Shown here: positions 1 through 11,912 of the stretch, piece by piece
Layout of the letters: each line of letters starts with the position of its first letter
Numbering within the stretch: the stretch's first letter is position 1
Source of the DNA: Drosophila persimilis
Lineage: Eukaryota > Arthropoda > Insecta > Diptera > Drosophilidae
Direction: 5' to 3'
NCBI RefSeq assembly: GCF_003286085.1
Contig: NW_020825288.1
Coordinates: 16,864,001-16,928,000 of the forward strand
DNA length: 64,000 bases
Made by a program: the position numbers and the translations under genes
Notes under the pieces: generated by a model
Database searches by the model: none
The model's input: the letters and a program-made list of their open reading frames with translations, nothing else
Told to the model about the DNA's origin: nothing

Positions 1-620
1 CAATCAGAAGCTAAAACCGAAGTGGGCACGCCCTAAGGAGCTTTTTTTGCAATTATATGGAAAAATTAAGATTGAACAAGGAGCACACATCAGGAAATAT
101 TTTAAAATATTAAGGAAAAACTCAAATGAACCTCAAGCCCAAAGAACATTGTAAGAGAAGCTCAACAGTCATTCGTTATGATTTCGTATTTTGTTTTTGA
201 TTGTTTCCTAGTGCCAGAAGTAAACCTATTTTTAATGCACCACTCACTCAAAAGTTACAATATTATAGAATTTTCTGATCAAGAACAAAATCATATTTGA
301 CATTTAATTGAATCAATAAAGTATTTTATATTTTATCTCTTAGTTTTTATACATATATTTCCTAAACTTTGGTTTTTCTTTTGAAAACTTTTTTTTATTT
401 ACTCTTACTTTTATTATTTCCTAGAAGAAGTATAACAATTTCTATAAAAGTATATATAATTATATCCTGTTTAACTTAAATTTAAAAAATATAATACATT
501 TATTAATCTAATCTAATATTTAATTGTTTAAATTTTTTTAGTTTTCTTGTGAAAAATTGTATTTGTTCATTGATTACTTTTATTTTATGTGTTAGAGTCC
601 ACATAGGAAATAAATTTTAA
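1..620. other. AT-rich island, no gene seen
   Basis: The stretch is strongly AT-rich with T and A runs, in contrast to the more GC-balanced DNA that follows. It has no microsatellite of note, open frame or recognisable transposon end. It may be a decayed transposon or a structural AT-rich segment. Confidence 0.5.
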
Positions 621-1137
621 TATGATATGCTCACACTCATGGGAGTGTAGTACTGAAGTATTTGCAATGACTTCCATTCAGTGTAGGAAGGGTATCTCAA
701 CATCGTTGTGGCAGAAATTCTCCATATTTCCATTCAATATTCCCATTTTCTGTTGTAGTTATGAGAAAGTTATTGGTGTACTTGTTGTTTGTGTCCTTAT
801 GTATAAGAACATGAACATGTACATGAGTGCATGACAGCTGGTGGCGGCGCGCACTTTGCGCCTTTGCCCACAAATTACTGCAGTCAAATTGATCGATTGT
901 GCCTGAAAAGGAGCGACAGAGACGGCCGGATACCGGTACAGAGAGAGAGGGGTAGCAAGGGAGACGCTAAAGGGCTGTGCTCGATGTCGTAATGGGAACA
1001 GAGACAGAGAAAGACAGCCAGAGCAGACCAGAAACGGCAGAGAGACAGAGAGAGAAAGTTTTATGATATAAGGCAAAAGGCACTGAACTGTGGTAAACGA
1101 TTTGTTGTTGTTTTTGTCTTCCACATTGCATGCCACA

Positions 1138-1143
<6 letters not shown>

Positions 1144-1171
<28 letters not shown>
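1144..1171. repeat. (CA)n microsatellite
   Basis: Uninterrupted CA dinucleotides, continuing with interruptions to about 1197. Confidence 0.95.
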
Positions 1172-1175
<4 letters not shown>

Positions 1176-2456
1176 CGCACACGCACACTCTTCTGACACA
1201 CTGCCAGGAGAGAGGCACACACAAGGACTCACACACAGATGAATTGAATTAAATTGGATTCGTTGAGTTTGTGTAAACAAAATTTTAATGTCTTTTTGCT
1301 TTTGAAGTCATTCACTCAAACTCAAGTTGAGCTGTGCAGCATACAGCACCCAGCACTTAGGCAGAGGCTCAGGAGCGAGGACCCAGGACCAGTACGAGGC
1401 TCAGGATCAGGACCAGGCCCAAACTCAGAATCCACTACGCGAGACTGGGGACACCAGACAGAGGCAATGAGAAGACAAAGGCGGCTAAAAGGGGGACAGG
1501 ATGAGTGTGGGAGTCGGAGACGGAGTCGGCCATGATGTTGATATGTCTGACATAAATTTCATCAACTGTCTAAGTTAATGACAGTAAATTTGTTTGAAAA
1601 TTGCTTTAAAATGGCAGGGCAACCAAGCAGCGCAAAAACAGAAAGAGCGAGAGAGAGAGAGAAAGGGTGTGGGTGTGGGAGGATGAATGGGTGGAGGGGA
1701 AGGCTGCCACGTTGGTTAGTTGTTAAGGTAGGCACACACACACACATACAGCCAGAGATACTTCTGGCAGATACACACGCATACAACGAAATCGCTTGGG
1801 CGCCATGTCGCTCGCGCGCTGTGTGTCGCTGTGACAGCCATGCGCCAAAGATGCCAGCTAGAGCCAAAGAAATGACTGAATCCAACGAAATGTGTCATGA
1901 TAACTCAAATAAAGAATGGAAGCCAACCCATGCTGAAGCCCGGCCCTGCTGCTACTCTCCTGAGTTCAAGTCATTCAGCCAGCCGCGAAATGCAAAGTGC
2001 GCGCGGCAGTCGAGGCAGCGGAAGTAGCACACACATGGCCAACACGAAGGCTAAGAGAAAGAAATACGCAAAAATAAGCAAACAAAAAAAAAAGGGGGAT
2101 GCCAGAGCTAGGATGAACTTATTACGTAACGGCGAATTTATGAAGTGAAACGAGTTAAATGCCAGGCCAAAAAGCAACGCCAGGGCGTGGCATACAACAA
2201 CAGCCCCAGACCACCCGCCAAAAAATTTTTAATCTGATGATGTCAACACAAATTGTGGCGCAGAGAGTCAAGGGGAATCCCCCCATCTTCTATCACCCGT
2301 CGTCTTCCAGGGCAAAACACAACCCGAAAAAAACAGAGAGAAAAATGCCACCACTCTCAAGGACTACACAAAATGCTCCGACGACTGCAAAAGGTTAGAC
2401 GGGCATCGCTCGCCCTGTGCGCGCCTTTCGAGTGGCGCGCGCGCTAGAACCTGCAA

Positions 2457-2560
2457 CTCAAACTGCCACTGCCACTGCCACAGCCGCAGCCACGGCTACT
2501 GCTACAGCCACCGCCATAGCCATAGTCACAGCCAGAGCCCAGAGCCCAGCGCCCAGAACC
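2457..2560. repeat. Degenerate hexamer array (GCCACT/GCCACA/GCCATA)
   Basis: About 17 imperfect six-base units of the form GCCNNN, grading from TGCCAC to CAGCCA. Several other TGCCAC or TGGCAG arrays occur in the window. Confidence 0.8.
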
Positions 2561-5226
2561 AGTGCCGTAGCGGCGGCCTTGTAGTGTCACTTACAGCACA
2601 TAAATTTGCGCGGGTTTTTATTATTTTTCATACTCTGCATTATACAACTGCAATTTGCAGTTGCCTCTTTGCCTGTTTGCCGCTCCGGGGCCACGGCATC
2701 GCGCTAATGTAAGGCACCGCAGCATGAAGGATATTTCTTGGCTTGTTGAGAGTGTCGCTCTCGTTCTCGCTCTCTGCTGGTATCTCTCGGCGCTACTTTG
2801 GAGGCGGTCGGAGGTGACTTCCACAGCCAGCGGACATTGTTGAGGGTCTAAGCTGCACTCTCGAGTCGACATGTGCTAAATGATGACGCTCTTCAGGCCT
2901 GCCATTGGACAGGTAATCGTCGTGGAAGGGATGTGGAATCTTTGCTGTAAAAAGATGGCTAAAGCATTGCCATTTTCATTTCCAATTAAATATATCAATA
3001 TTTACATCGGGCAGTGTGATGTTTGAATGCATTTAATTAAGCCGGAAATTCAAATATGCACAATTACTCGTGAAACGTGCAGTGCAGTGGAGTGCAGTCC
3101 GTGGTCGCCTTGGGTTTCCTGCTCTAATGGATGGCACACAATCGCTACGTTTTCGCGCTCACCCTCACCCGAAAATGCCACTGCCAGTGGCATTATTGCG
3201 CCTCGAGCTGCTGGGGGTCACGTGTGGCATGTGGCATAAGGCATGTGGCATGTGAATGTGTTTCTATATCTCGCTTAAATTATCGGCAGCGCCCGCAAGT
3301 ATATCAAATTTACGGCACACTCCCAGGGAGCATGCATAACACTGTGTGCGCCCTGTAGGTGGGGTTGTAGGGTTGTGGGGCTGTGGCACTCAGAACCTGC
3401 CAGAGGCGATCGGTTACAAATGCAATACAAAGATAACAATGTCAGTGGCAAAAACAATGTTGTTGCACAATTAAATTGCATTCCGCGAGAGAGCGCGAAT
3501 TATGGAAGCAAACTAAATGAAATGGCAAATGGTCGTTTATTAAATTTTAAATCAATGAACAAATGCCGGACTCAGACACGGCCACGGCTACAGAAGACAA
3601 AGGGAAAATGGCAAAGGCATGCCATGGCAAACGACAAGAAAATGCCAATGGAGATGGAGGGGCATGGGGCATGGTCAGGGGCAGGGGCTGGGGCAGAGCA
3701 GCACAATTTAATGAAAGTATCACAATGATTGGTTTCCACTGGCGACTAAGCAGCGGCAAAAATGTCCAGCATAATGAATGGCATTGGCAAAGACACTGGG
3801 CGCCGTCCAGGACCATCGTCGTTGTCGACGACGACCGTCTTCGTCCGAGTTGCATTAGTCGCCAACATGGAAATGCTATATATAAGCCCAGGCAGGAGCA
3901 GGAGCCCTGGCTGACAGGCAGCTTAAATCCTGCCGAAAGCGCAAGAACAGAGTAGAGCAGCAGGAGGAGCAGGAGGAGCTGCAGCAGGAGCAGGAACAGC
4001 AGGAGCAAGATGCATTGTTTGGCGTAGAATTTAATTTTAGTTTAACTTTGTAATTTATCGATGCCGTATGTCGTCGACGAGCTCAAGCTGCCACTCCTCC
4101 TCTTCCTCCTCTCTATCTGCTGCCACTACTACTATCCTTCGACCGAAAACAACAGCTACAGCAGCAACAGCAGCAGCAGCAAAAAAATAGACAAGGCTCC
4201 GCCGATTGGGAAAAAGGTCCTTTTTTCTGGGATGAGAATGAGCCTTCTGCTGGTGGTGCTCCCTCCCGGACGGCTATCAAGCGCATTCGCTACGACGACC
4301 TTCATTAGTGTTTTGTTTGGCTTTGGCTAACCATGGGGGACAGCCGGGGAATCCCTTTTTTGATGTGGGCTCTCCGCTTTTTGAAGTTCCCGCCACTGCA
4401 TTCCATGTTGGCCATTGTGCCCTCCAACCTCCCCCTCTTTGTACAGCTGCGCTCTGTCTTGCATTTGTCTTCATCGACAGCCAAGTTGTTAGCTCTTTCA
4501 TTTTTCTTTTGGTCGCAAAAAGTTTTGACTCTCGCACTGCCACACTGCCACTCTGTTGCCAATCCCACTAGCTTCCAATGGCTGCTTCTGGTTGCCTCTG
4601 TCGAGGGGTATCACTGGCTAACTCGTTTGTCTTTTCAGTTCACTTTACGTATACGTAATGACAATTAGAATTGACAGACAGCGCTGCTGCTGCTTCTGAT
4701 GCCCCGAAAAGTTGCTCCCTCGGACAGCTCGGACTGCTGCCCCAAGCAGCTGTTATTGTTGATTGCATCTAATCCCAAAGATTTTATACTCGCTGCACTT
4801 CCAGTTCCAGTTCCAGCAACAGCAAAAGCAACAGCAACATCAGCCCACTCCATTAGCTCTTAATGAACAAGTTGCCATCGTTTTGTGGGGAGAAAAGAAA
4901 GCTGACTTTATCTATACTCTGATGAGATGACTATCGTTCTCGGAATCATCAACGCAAGGGGACTCTTCAGTGCATAGAGTACTTGTAGAATAATAGTTTT
5001 GGCCCGAACCCAAGCTGAGGCGCTTGTTAGCAGCCGTATTACGTGCTTCATGCTTTTAATTTGTGGGTGTCGGGACATTCAACCCAAATCAGGACCCAAA
5101 TCTGAACGAGTAGGAGGGAACGCCTCCTCCTCCTACTGCTCGTATCCGGAAGATACTTTCAAGTGCACTTGAGCCGGCATTTATACTATTTATACGCATA
5201 GCCAAGTAGCTCTGAGTCGGAGGCCA

Positions 5227-5284
5227 ATTAATATGCTCGCATTACAAATATGCGCTCAATTACGCATAATTAGTCAAGCACGTG
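5227..5284. promoter_or_regulatory. Candidate enhancer core with TAAT and octamer-like sites
   Basis: Within 58 bases lie CAATTAAT, GCATTACAAATATGC, CAATTACGCATAATTAG and an E-box CACGTG (5279-5284). Dense TAAT and ATGC-type motifs suggest homeodomain and POU factor binding, as in fly developmental enhancers. Function is inferred from motif density only. Confidence 0.3.
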
Positions 5285-6120
5285 TGGCCCGCCCTGTCCA
5301 TTACCCATTACCCAGTACCCATTGCCCATTATCCAGAGGCATATCCCTATAGCCTTGTGGAAGAAGCCATGAGAGTGGGGAGAGGCCGCCAGTCTGGCTG
5401 TCTCTCTGTCACTCCGTTGGAACGTCTGTCATGTACACGAAAATCCAATTTCGCGTGGGTTTCATTAGCAGCTCGACTCTCCCTTTGCCTTTGGCTTTGC
5501 CTTCTGCTGCTGTGGCAATAGTAGATGTCTCCTATGTGGCGGCTGCCGACTGGTGACTCAAGCAATTTGGCCGCTTGCGTTTTGTTACACACAAAAAGGA
5601 CGAAACCGCAAAAAATAATTAAGCACTCGGCGAATTTTGGTCGCTTGACAATGTCAGTGCTCAGAAGCAGTCCCTTCCTCAGAGTAGAAGCAGTAGAAAC
5701 AGAAATCAATAGCAACAGCAGAAGCAGCAGCAGCGTTATTGAAATATTTGCAGCCTTTTTTGGTTACAGTTTCGCTCTCTCCCCGCTGTCACCCCCTTGG
5801 TACTGGGAAAGTCTTACGCAGCAGGGAAATTCTCTTGCCACGAGAAATGGCAATAACGCAAACAACAACAGACATGTGTCGTTTAACATTGTGCCAGAGG
5901 CATTCGCAGTCGCATTCAGATTCGCATTCGTGACGTGGGCTTGCTTGCCATTGAGTTGTCTGCCCATCAGTCAGATAGTCATCCAGTCTAACAGTGGGTT
6001 TGTCTGTCTGTTAGTCAGTCAGTTGGCTCGGTGTGCTTGTTGGTCGGAATCAAATGAAGTGAAATCGATGCGCCGCTGACTCTATTCATATCAGGACAAG
6101 TACTCGCACAGCTAGGCCGA

Positions 6121-6158
<38 letters not shown>
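6121..6158. repeat. (AGGC)n microsatellite
   Basis: Nine and a half perfect AGGC units. Confidence 0.97.
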
Positions 6159-7253
6159 TCAACGATTCAGTCATCCGACCAGCTATTCAGCAACCAGCAA
6201 CCAACAACCAGATACCATACTAACAACCATCTACCATCTAGCAGAGAGTATCCTGCTGCGGGCTAGTGCCATGCGGGCAGCTGTCAATGTGTCTATGGAA
6301 ATGCGCGACGTACATTTGAGTGGATTTGCTAACTGATTTTGTTATATATGTAGTCGACTGGCGGCTGGCTGCGATGATGCTGCTGATTGCGATGCCGCCT
6401 CTCGGCTGTCCAAAGTGTCCTCTGAGTCCCCTCCCATATCCCTCCCATATCCCACTGTTTTATGATGACAATCGAATTGTGTTGACGTGGCTGGATTATT
6501 ACTTCATAAGCAGGGGCGAAACAATAAAATAATATTACAAACCCAAACCCAAAACGCAACACCAAACCCAACCCTCAATCCTAAACCAAGCAATCGAAAT
6601 CGCAATGTCAATTATCAGCGATTCCTTGTCAGAGTCGTGCTCCCCGTTCCTTGTCCTTTCTCTCTGGTGGCCCTGCCCTTTCAATCCGACAAACCCATTA
6701 ACCATTTCATTTGATTTTCGTATGCGAATCTCAATTGGGAATTGCCAATGGCATTCCCTCTACTATTAGCAGCGGCTAAGCTAATTTGCTGCCAAAGACA
6801 TGGCGGAATCGGAATCTGAATCGGAATCGTGCAGACAACACTCCACTTGACAGACACACCACAATGCCAATTGTCACAGCAGCTGATGGGGCGTGGCCGT
6901 CGAATACAGTAATAAGCTGAGAGTGGAGCAGAGTAGTCCTCATTTAATTGAGCTCGAGGATCAAATCAATCAGTTTCTTGGGGCAGACATCGACAAGTTT
7001 ATCCAGCACACAGCACAGAATACAATTAGTTGGTTACGTGTTAAGCGAATCAAACCAAAAACAACCAAAATACCAGTAGAATTGGGGCACTCGATTGAAT
7101 CATTAATTAATTTCATTATTTGCCGCCTAGATTTCACCAAAAGTTTTGGTGTGGGCATTAATTAGACTGTGCCACAAAATTAAAACTTTAGAATATACCT
7201 TCCACGAGATAAAATTGAGGTTGTTGGCCTAGATGTGTAGACTACTTCTTCAT

Positions 7254-7272
7254 ACTTAAAACAATTTTAAGT
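7254..7272. repeat. Perfect hairpin in AT-rich island
   Basis: ACTTAAAA and its exact complement TTTTAAGT are separated by CAA. Short perfect hairpins also occur in the AT islands at 20.0 and 30.6 kb. Confidence 0.7.
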
Positions 7273-8291
7273 AAAATTTAAAAAATTAAAAAAACATGAT
7301 TTGGTATTTTTGCATTTTTGTAATTTTTACTCGACATCTGCAGCTCGTATATCCACAGGAATTAATGAGTTTAAAATAGAATTATACGATCTCTCACTGA
7401 AGTTTTGATTCGTGTCGATAGAGGAGATATACAAAATGTTCTAAGGTTTCAAAGTTGAAGTTTTCTACCATTTTTAATGTGTTTTTTTTTTTAACAATGA
7501 TTGGAATCTACTGCAGCATCCACTCTTCACCAATGTTGTTAATTTCAATGTTGTCTTCCTGAGTCTCCCATAAGAGCATATCTCAATCGTGTTTATTTAA
7601 CTTTGAGCTCTTATTCACTCATTAATCTTTTACAAGAACGCATTCATCCAGACTTCGCTGCTGTACCTATCATTCAATTTGATATTACTTAAAAATCTAC
7701 TCCCATCTCAGCATCATCATCATCATCATCGTATGTGTCATGCATTTATTTCATTCAAATCGACGTTCCTTGAGCTTTTGGGATGCGTTTGATGTGAGCC
7801 ACAATGACTCAACCTAACCGAATGGCAACGGAACGGAAGGGAGCGATGCAGGGTGCCAAGGCAGTTATTTCCGTTGGACGGAATGTCCCATCGAGAAGGG
7901 GATAACGGAAGAACGGGAGAACTTGTTAAGCACTAAATGTGTAGAAAATATTCGGAAATAAGTTCATTCATATGGTGGTAACGCTGGAGCCTGGAGCCTG
8001 GAGCCTGCGAGCCGAATCCGCCTCGGAGCCTGAATGAGAGGCTTCGACAGGATGGGAGTCCGTGGCCGGAACTTTAAATGGATTTTACGGAATCCTCATT
8101 TAAATACACAACGGGAGGGAAAACTGTCAAAATGTGGAAAAACGAAGGCGGGATGCTCTAATTAACAAAAAATATGTAATAAAGAAGTAGGTAGCACCAA
8201 TTAATGGGCTTGAAATCAATGGAAACGTCTTTAACTTATTTAAAGCAAGACTTTTTGAATGGTTAATCTTTGAAATATACCAAATATTCAA

Positions 8292-8318
8292 AATACCCTC
8301 TCTTTTTGGTAGGGTATT
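8292..8318. repeat. ACCCT/AGGGT hairpin, possible transposon relic
   Basis: AATACCCT (8292-8299) and AGGGTATT (8311-8318) are exact complements with an 11-base loop. INE-1/DINE-1 (Helitron-type) elements of Drosophila start with an ATACCC...GGGTAT hairpin, so this may be a decayed terminus. The flanking GGTATTCATATGTA nearly recurs at 30911-30924. Confidence 0.35.
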
Positions 8319-8522
8319 CATATGTATGGTATTTGTGGTGCATGGAAGCGGGCGAGCCGGTTCAGTAATCGCATGTGCCTGGCCGCAAAAACAACCCACA
8401 TGCACACATCACACATCAGTGTGCGTGTGTGTTCCCCGTACTGTGGCATTGGGGGCTTGGGGGGTGGCCCTGTGGAGGTCAGTGGTGCTGGCTGGCTGGA
8501 TGGCTGACTGGCGCTGGACCGG

Positions 8523-8554
8523 CATAAAAAGCTTGTTCTATGCAGTCGTTTAGC
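8523..8554 (+). promoter_or_regulatory. TATA-like box and possible start site
   Basis: CATAAAAAGC at 8523-8532 resembles a TATA box. About 30 bases downstream is TTAGCT (A at 8552), a partial match to the fly initiator TCAGTT. The ATG of the small open frame follows at 8569, giving a leader of about 17 bases. The arrangement is seen in small secreted-protein genes, but each element alone is weak. Confidence 0.2.
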
Positions 8555-8568
8555 TTAACCGCAACATT

Positions 8569-8898
8569 ATGTCGAATGCTGGAATCTTCAATCTGCTGAT
8601 GCTGCTGCTGCTGCTGCCACAGCTTCTAAGCGAACCAGTGGGGCAGGCAGTGTGGAGTGCCGGCAGATCTGGGCCCTGGAGTTTATGTTTCGGGTCAAGC
8701 GTGAAGGCATATTCGCCAGAGAGAGAAAGAGAGCGAAAGATGGCCACTAAATTCTCACTGAAATATGCAGGGGTCCTGGGTGCGTGTGTGTTTAATTTTG
8801 AGAACAAAATTTCTGCCCAAGAAAACCGACTGTTTGGGGCTGCATTCCGTGTTTGTTGCCTAGACCCTGATGAGCCCGCTGAATGCGTGCGTCTTTAA
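8569..8898 (+). CDS. Possible small secreted protein, orphan candidate (109 aa)
   Basis: This is an ATG-started open frame of 109 codons. Residues 1-8 are short and polar, residues 9-20 are a leucine-rich core (LLMLLLLLPQLL), and SEPVGQA ends in a signal-peptidase-like motif, so the start looks like a signal peptide. The rest has five cysteines, including a CC pair near the C-terminus, and a RERERE stretch coded by a GA repeat. A TATA-like box lies 46 bases upstream of the ATG. Against it: the leucine core is encoded by a CTG microsatellite, codon use is not strongly biased, no family is recognised, and no AATAAA follows closely. A second open frame (8883-9296) overlaps its end. It may be chance, a taxon-restricted gene, or a spliced gene using both frames. 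Confidence 0.2.
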   Translation: MSNAGIFNLLMLLLLLPQLLSEPVGQAVWSAGRSGPWSLCFGSSVKAYSPERERERKMATKFSLKYAGVLGACVFNFENKISAQENRLFGAAFRVCCLDPDEPAECVRL

Positions 8899-11040
8899 CG
8901 CCAATTTCCATTCAAATATTTATACAAGTTTTTCACTTTGAGGAACAACTTAATTCAATTGACGCTGCACTCAAAAAGGAAGTTTGGGCCCGCCGCCAGA
9001 TCCTGTTGGAAACGAAGGAGAGAAAGAGATACCTTTATTCGAAGTCACAGGCCAAGAGTCCATTAAGTTGCTTTAATTATTTAGCAGCCTTAAAAGCAGA
9101 GCAGAGCAGAGCAATGGCAATGCCTGGAAAATGCCTTTGCGTTTTTAATGCCGACGAGCCTTTGCATTTAATTATGAGCAATTTTGTCTCTCTCGGCGAC
9201 TCCTTCTCTCTCTCTGTAATCGTCACAGAGTTGGAGCAAACTTTTGACCCAGCCATAAAAGGATCCCTCCGTCGTCTGATGGTCGACAATAAATAATACG
9301 ACCCCTAATACGAGGGCGGGCTCAAGCGGTGTCGGCAGGCATATAAATTGTGGAAAAATTCCAATGGCTGGCCGATTGGCTTTTGCCACCTGACAGTTCA
9401 AAACTTTTGCTCAACGAATGGAGCCCAAGGAGCTAGAGCACATGCACAAAATCATATCCACGCACAACAAACACAAATCTTCCATATACCCCGAACATCC
9501 CTATATTATATATATATATACTTATTGATGCAGGATGCTAGAAACTTGGGGGGGCCTGATCCCAGAGACGAGAGCTAGCCTTGCGTCAACGGCACAATTT
9601 CGTAATTTTTATGGCAAAAGTTCTCTAATCAAATTTAATGAATTGTGAAAAAGGCAACAAATATACGACAACTTTTCTGGGAAAGTTTGTCCTCGTAGCT
9701 GATATTTCTTATAAGTAGACGTCACTCCACAATGTACGGACCTGAATGTCGGCTTTGGGATGTGGCTGAGGATGTGGATGTGGATGTCGAGGATGCCGCA
9801 TCGATTTGGTTTGGCGTTGTAAATTGGCGGATGTGATTTTTGTGGGCTGGCATTATTAAATGCGGCATAAAACCGGGCCCGTAACCATACCCCTACATCA
9901 GCATCAGCATCAGAGTCAGGCATCCGCACAGTCCGCTCTCCGCATTGAAGTCTAACAAATGTTCACAGTTAGCAGGGGCAGCCAACAAATTGTTGTACAC
10001 ATTTTAGGCTGCTGAGAGTCCCACTCAATGCCTCAATGGCCTGTGTATGTGTGCCTTTTGTGTTGGCCTTCTCCTGGCATTGTTGAGGCACTTTTGGCCC
10101 GTCTAAAAGTTTGTCAATGTAACGGAAAACTGTGTTTAAGTAAATTTTCATACATTTTCGATGTCTGTTTGTGGTGGAAATTCGGGAGATTTGAATATGA
10201 AGTGTGGAGCATGGGAGATCTTTCATTATGTTAATTGAAAAATGCCGGAAAATGATAGAAAACCTTCTCTAAAATAACACCCTGTATGTGCCTTATGTCT
10301 CCCCTCATAATAAGCCGCCATAAATTGTTATATTTTATTAATGGGGGCCTGCCTGTGAAAGCGTTGATGTTCCCAGCGCAGCCAGTGTGTGTGTGGGCTG
10401 GGTGTTGGCCATATGGAAGTATTAATCAAAGCAGAGCATACCAAAAAGGCGCTGCAAAATTTCGGCTATTTTTCATTATATTCGAAAAGGGATGCTACGC
10501 GCTATACGCACAATGAGCGAAAGCAATTTACGCATTGCCACAAATATTCGAAAGAGAGTCCGCGCGTATGTGTGTGGCATCATTATGATTACTCATACGC
10601 TGCGTTTGCAACAATCATACGGCACGTTATTAGCTGTGTCAGCCTCGCCAGAAAATAATGACAATGAGAATATGCCAAAAGTATTTGTGTGTATTTCCCC
10701 ACCCCCTCCACCACACACACACACACACACACACATATACTTCTCTCTGGCTGTATAATACATATACGAGTAGAAGTGTATGTACATAGTTTCCCAAGCT
10801 CGTTGCCAGATGATGATGTCTTAACTCCTCATTGCCGTCGTTGTTAGCGTCTTTTGCCTAACTGAAACGTTGAGATTTATGCCTTGGCCTGATCTTTTGT
10901 GCCAGCAGCTAAGAAAATATTTTATGAAACACACAAAAGCACACGCTTACACGCACATGCATGACTGCGAGTATATATACGGATATTTTGGGACGTTAAG
11001 TGCTTGCTGCTGCGTCATCTTTTTAGTATTTGCAGCATAA
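8899..11040. other. Mostly non-coding stretch
   Basis: An ATG-started frame of 137 codons (8883-9296) opens here and overlaps the preceding orphan candidate. The rest holds a GTGGAT-type array near 9771-9800, ATATAT at 9512-9521 and (CA)n at 10712-10734. No other gene signal is visible. Confidence 0.4.
10712..10734. repeat. (CA)n microsatellite
   Basis: Uninterrupted CA dinucleotides followed by ATATAC. Confidence 0.95.
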
Positions 11041-11054
11041 TTAGCTTCCAGAGT

Positions 11055-11157
11055 GCGTGAGTCGAGTCGTGTGTGTGTGTGAATGTGTCGAGAGTCGAGT
11101 GTCGAGTGTCAAGTCGAGTGTTGAACAGAGTCTCGAGTCGAGTTAAGTCGAGTCTCG
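11055..11157. repeat. Degenerate GTCGAG tandem array
   Basis: About a dozen GAGTC/GTCGA units with variable spacing, interrupted by a short (GT)n. Related GACTCGG-type units occur near 12130-12215. Confidence 0.8.
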
Positions 11158-11893
11158 TTTATTGTTTGCTGGTTTTCGGGCGTTTGTTCACTGGGTTTTT
11201 GTGTCCTTACAGCATGTTAATTATAGGCTTTCATTCAGATTCATTCCGCCTTTAAGCCTTTTGCTATTTCTGTCATGGTTTTCGAATGTCAATAGTCACA
11301 AGTCACGTTTGAAAGCCACCACATCAAAGGGGCAACCTTTTGGCCCTGGTCCTAGCCGTTTTTTTTGCTTGTTTTGTTCTCATTCCGAGATGTTTTTGCG
11401 AGGGAATTTCTAAGCCAATTAAACGTCAGATGGCTGGTCGTAAAATCATTTCATTCCATGGCAATACAAATGGAAAATGCTGGGCTCATAATTTGTATTT
11501 TCTATACTTTTTCCCAGGTCCAAATTGAGTTCATTGCACTTGTCAGAGGCAGGGGCAAGCTGCAGGGTCATGCGGTAGGAGTGAGGAGGCAGATTGCCAT
11601 CGGCCGCATGTTGCAGCGGCAAGCGCGGCGTATGCGCAATATATGCTGGCTGTGCAGCATTTCTTTGGCACTTGGCTGGCCAAAACGCAGTCAGCTGAAC
11701 TTTGACAGTGTGCCGGGCTCTGTAATTTATGACTTGTTTTACAACACTCCCCCGCACACACACACACCCACCCACACATATGATTCTCTCCCTGCCATCG
11801 ATAGATGGCGCCACTCGCGCAGCGAAAGACTTGAAATATTTATGGAGTTTTCTTTCGGTTACAATTTTTTTTCGTTTGCGTTTTCCCTTCTTG

Positions 11894-11912
11894 TTTTTTT
11901 TTTTTTTTTTTT
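11894..11912. repeat. Poly-T tract
   Basis: Nineteen consecutive T. Confidence 0.97.

Larger units (their letters stand above)
621..5226. other. Non-coding stretch with simple repeats
   Basis: The stretch holds (CA)n at 1144-1171, (GA)n near 1649-1662, (CA)n at 1732-1747, a degenerate GCCACT/GCCACA array at 2457-2560, an AGCAGGAGGAGC-type array at 3956-4012 and a TATATATAA at 3877-3885 with no convincing start site. Open frames here are short or low in complexity. I see no supportable gene. Confidence 0.5.
5285..8291. other. Non-coding stretch, AT island at 7170-7720
   Basis: The stretch contains the AGGC tetranucleotide tract at 6121-6158, a short AAACCC-like run near 6540 and an AT-rich island from about 7170 to 7720 with a perfect hairpin at 7254-7272. 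A 90-codon open frame at 6893-7162 contains no ATG. I see no gene that I can support. Confidence 0.45.

Noticed and set aside
2880-2915. CAG/GTAATC as a second ratchet site
   Set aside because: The upstream sequence is not pyrimidine-rich.
3877-3910. TATATATAAG as a promoter
   Set aside because: No initiator at the expected distance and no open frame or leader-like sequence behind it.
6537-6592. AAACCC-like units resembling plant-type telomere repeats
   Set aside because: Only two or three irregular units; fly telomeres do not use such repeats.
6893-7162. Protein-like open frame of 90 codons
   Set aside because: It follows a stop, has no ATG and no good flanking splice sites; the length is common by chance.
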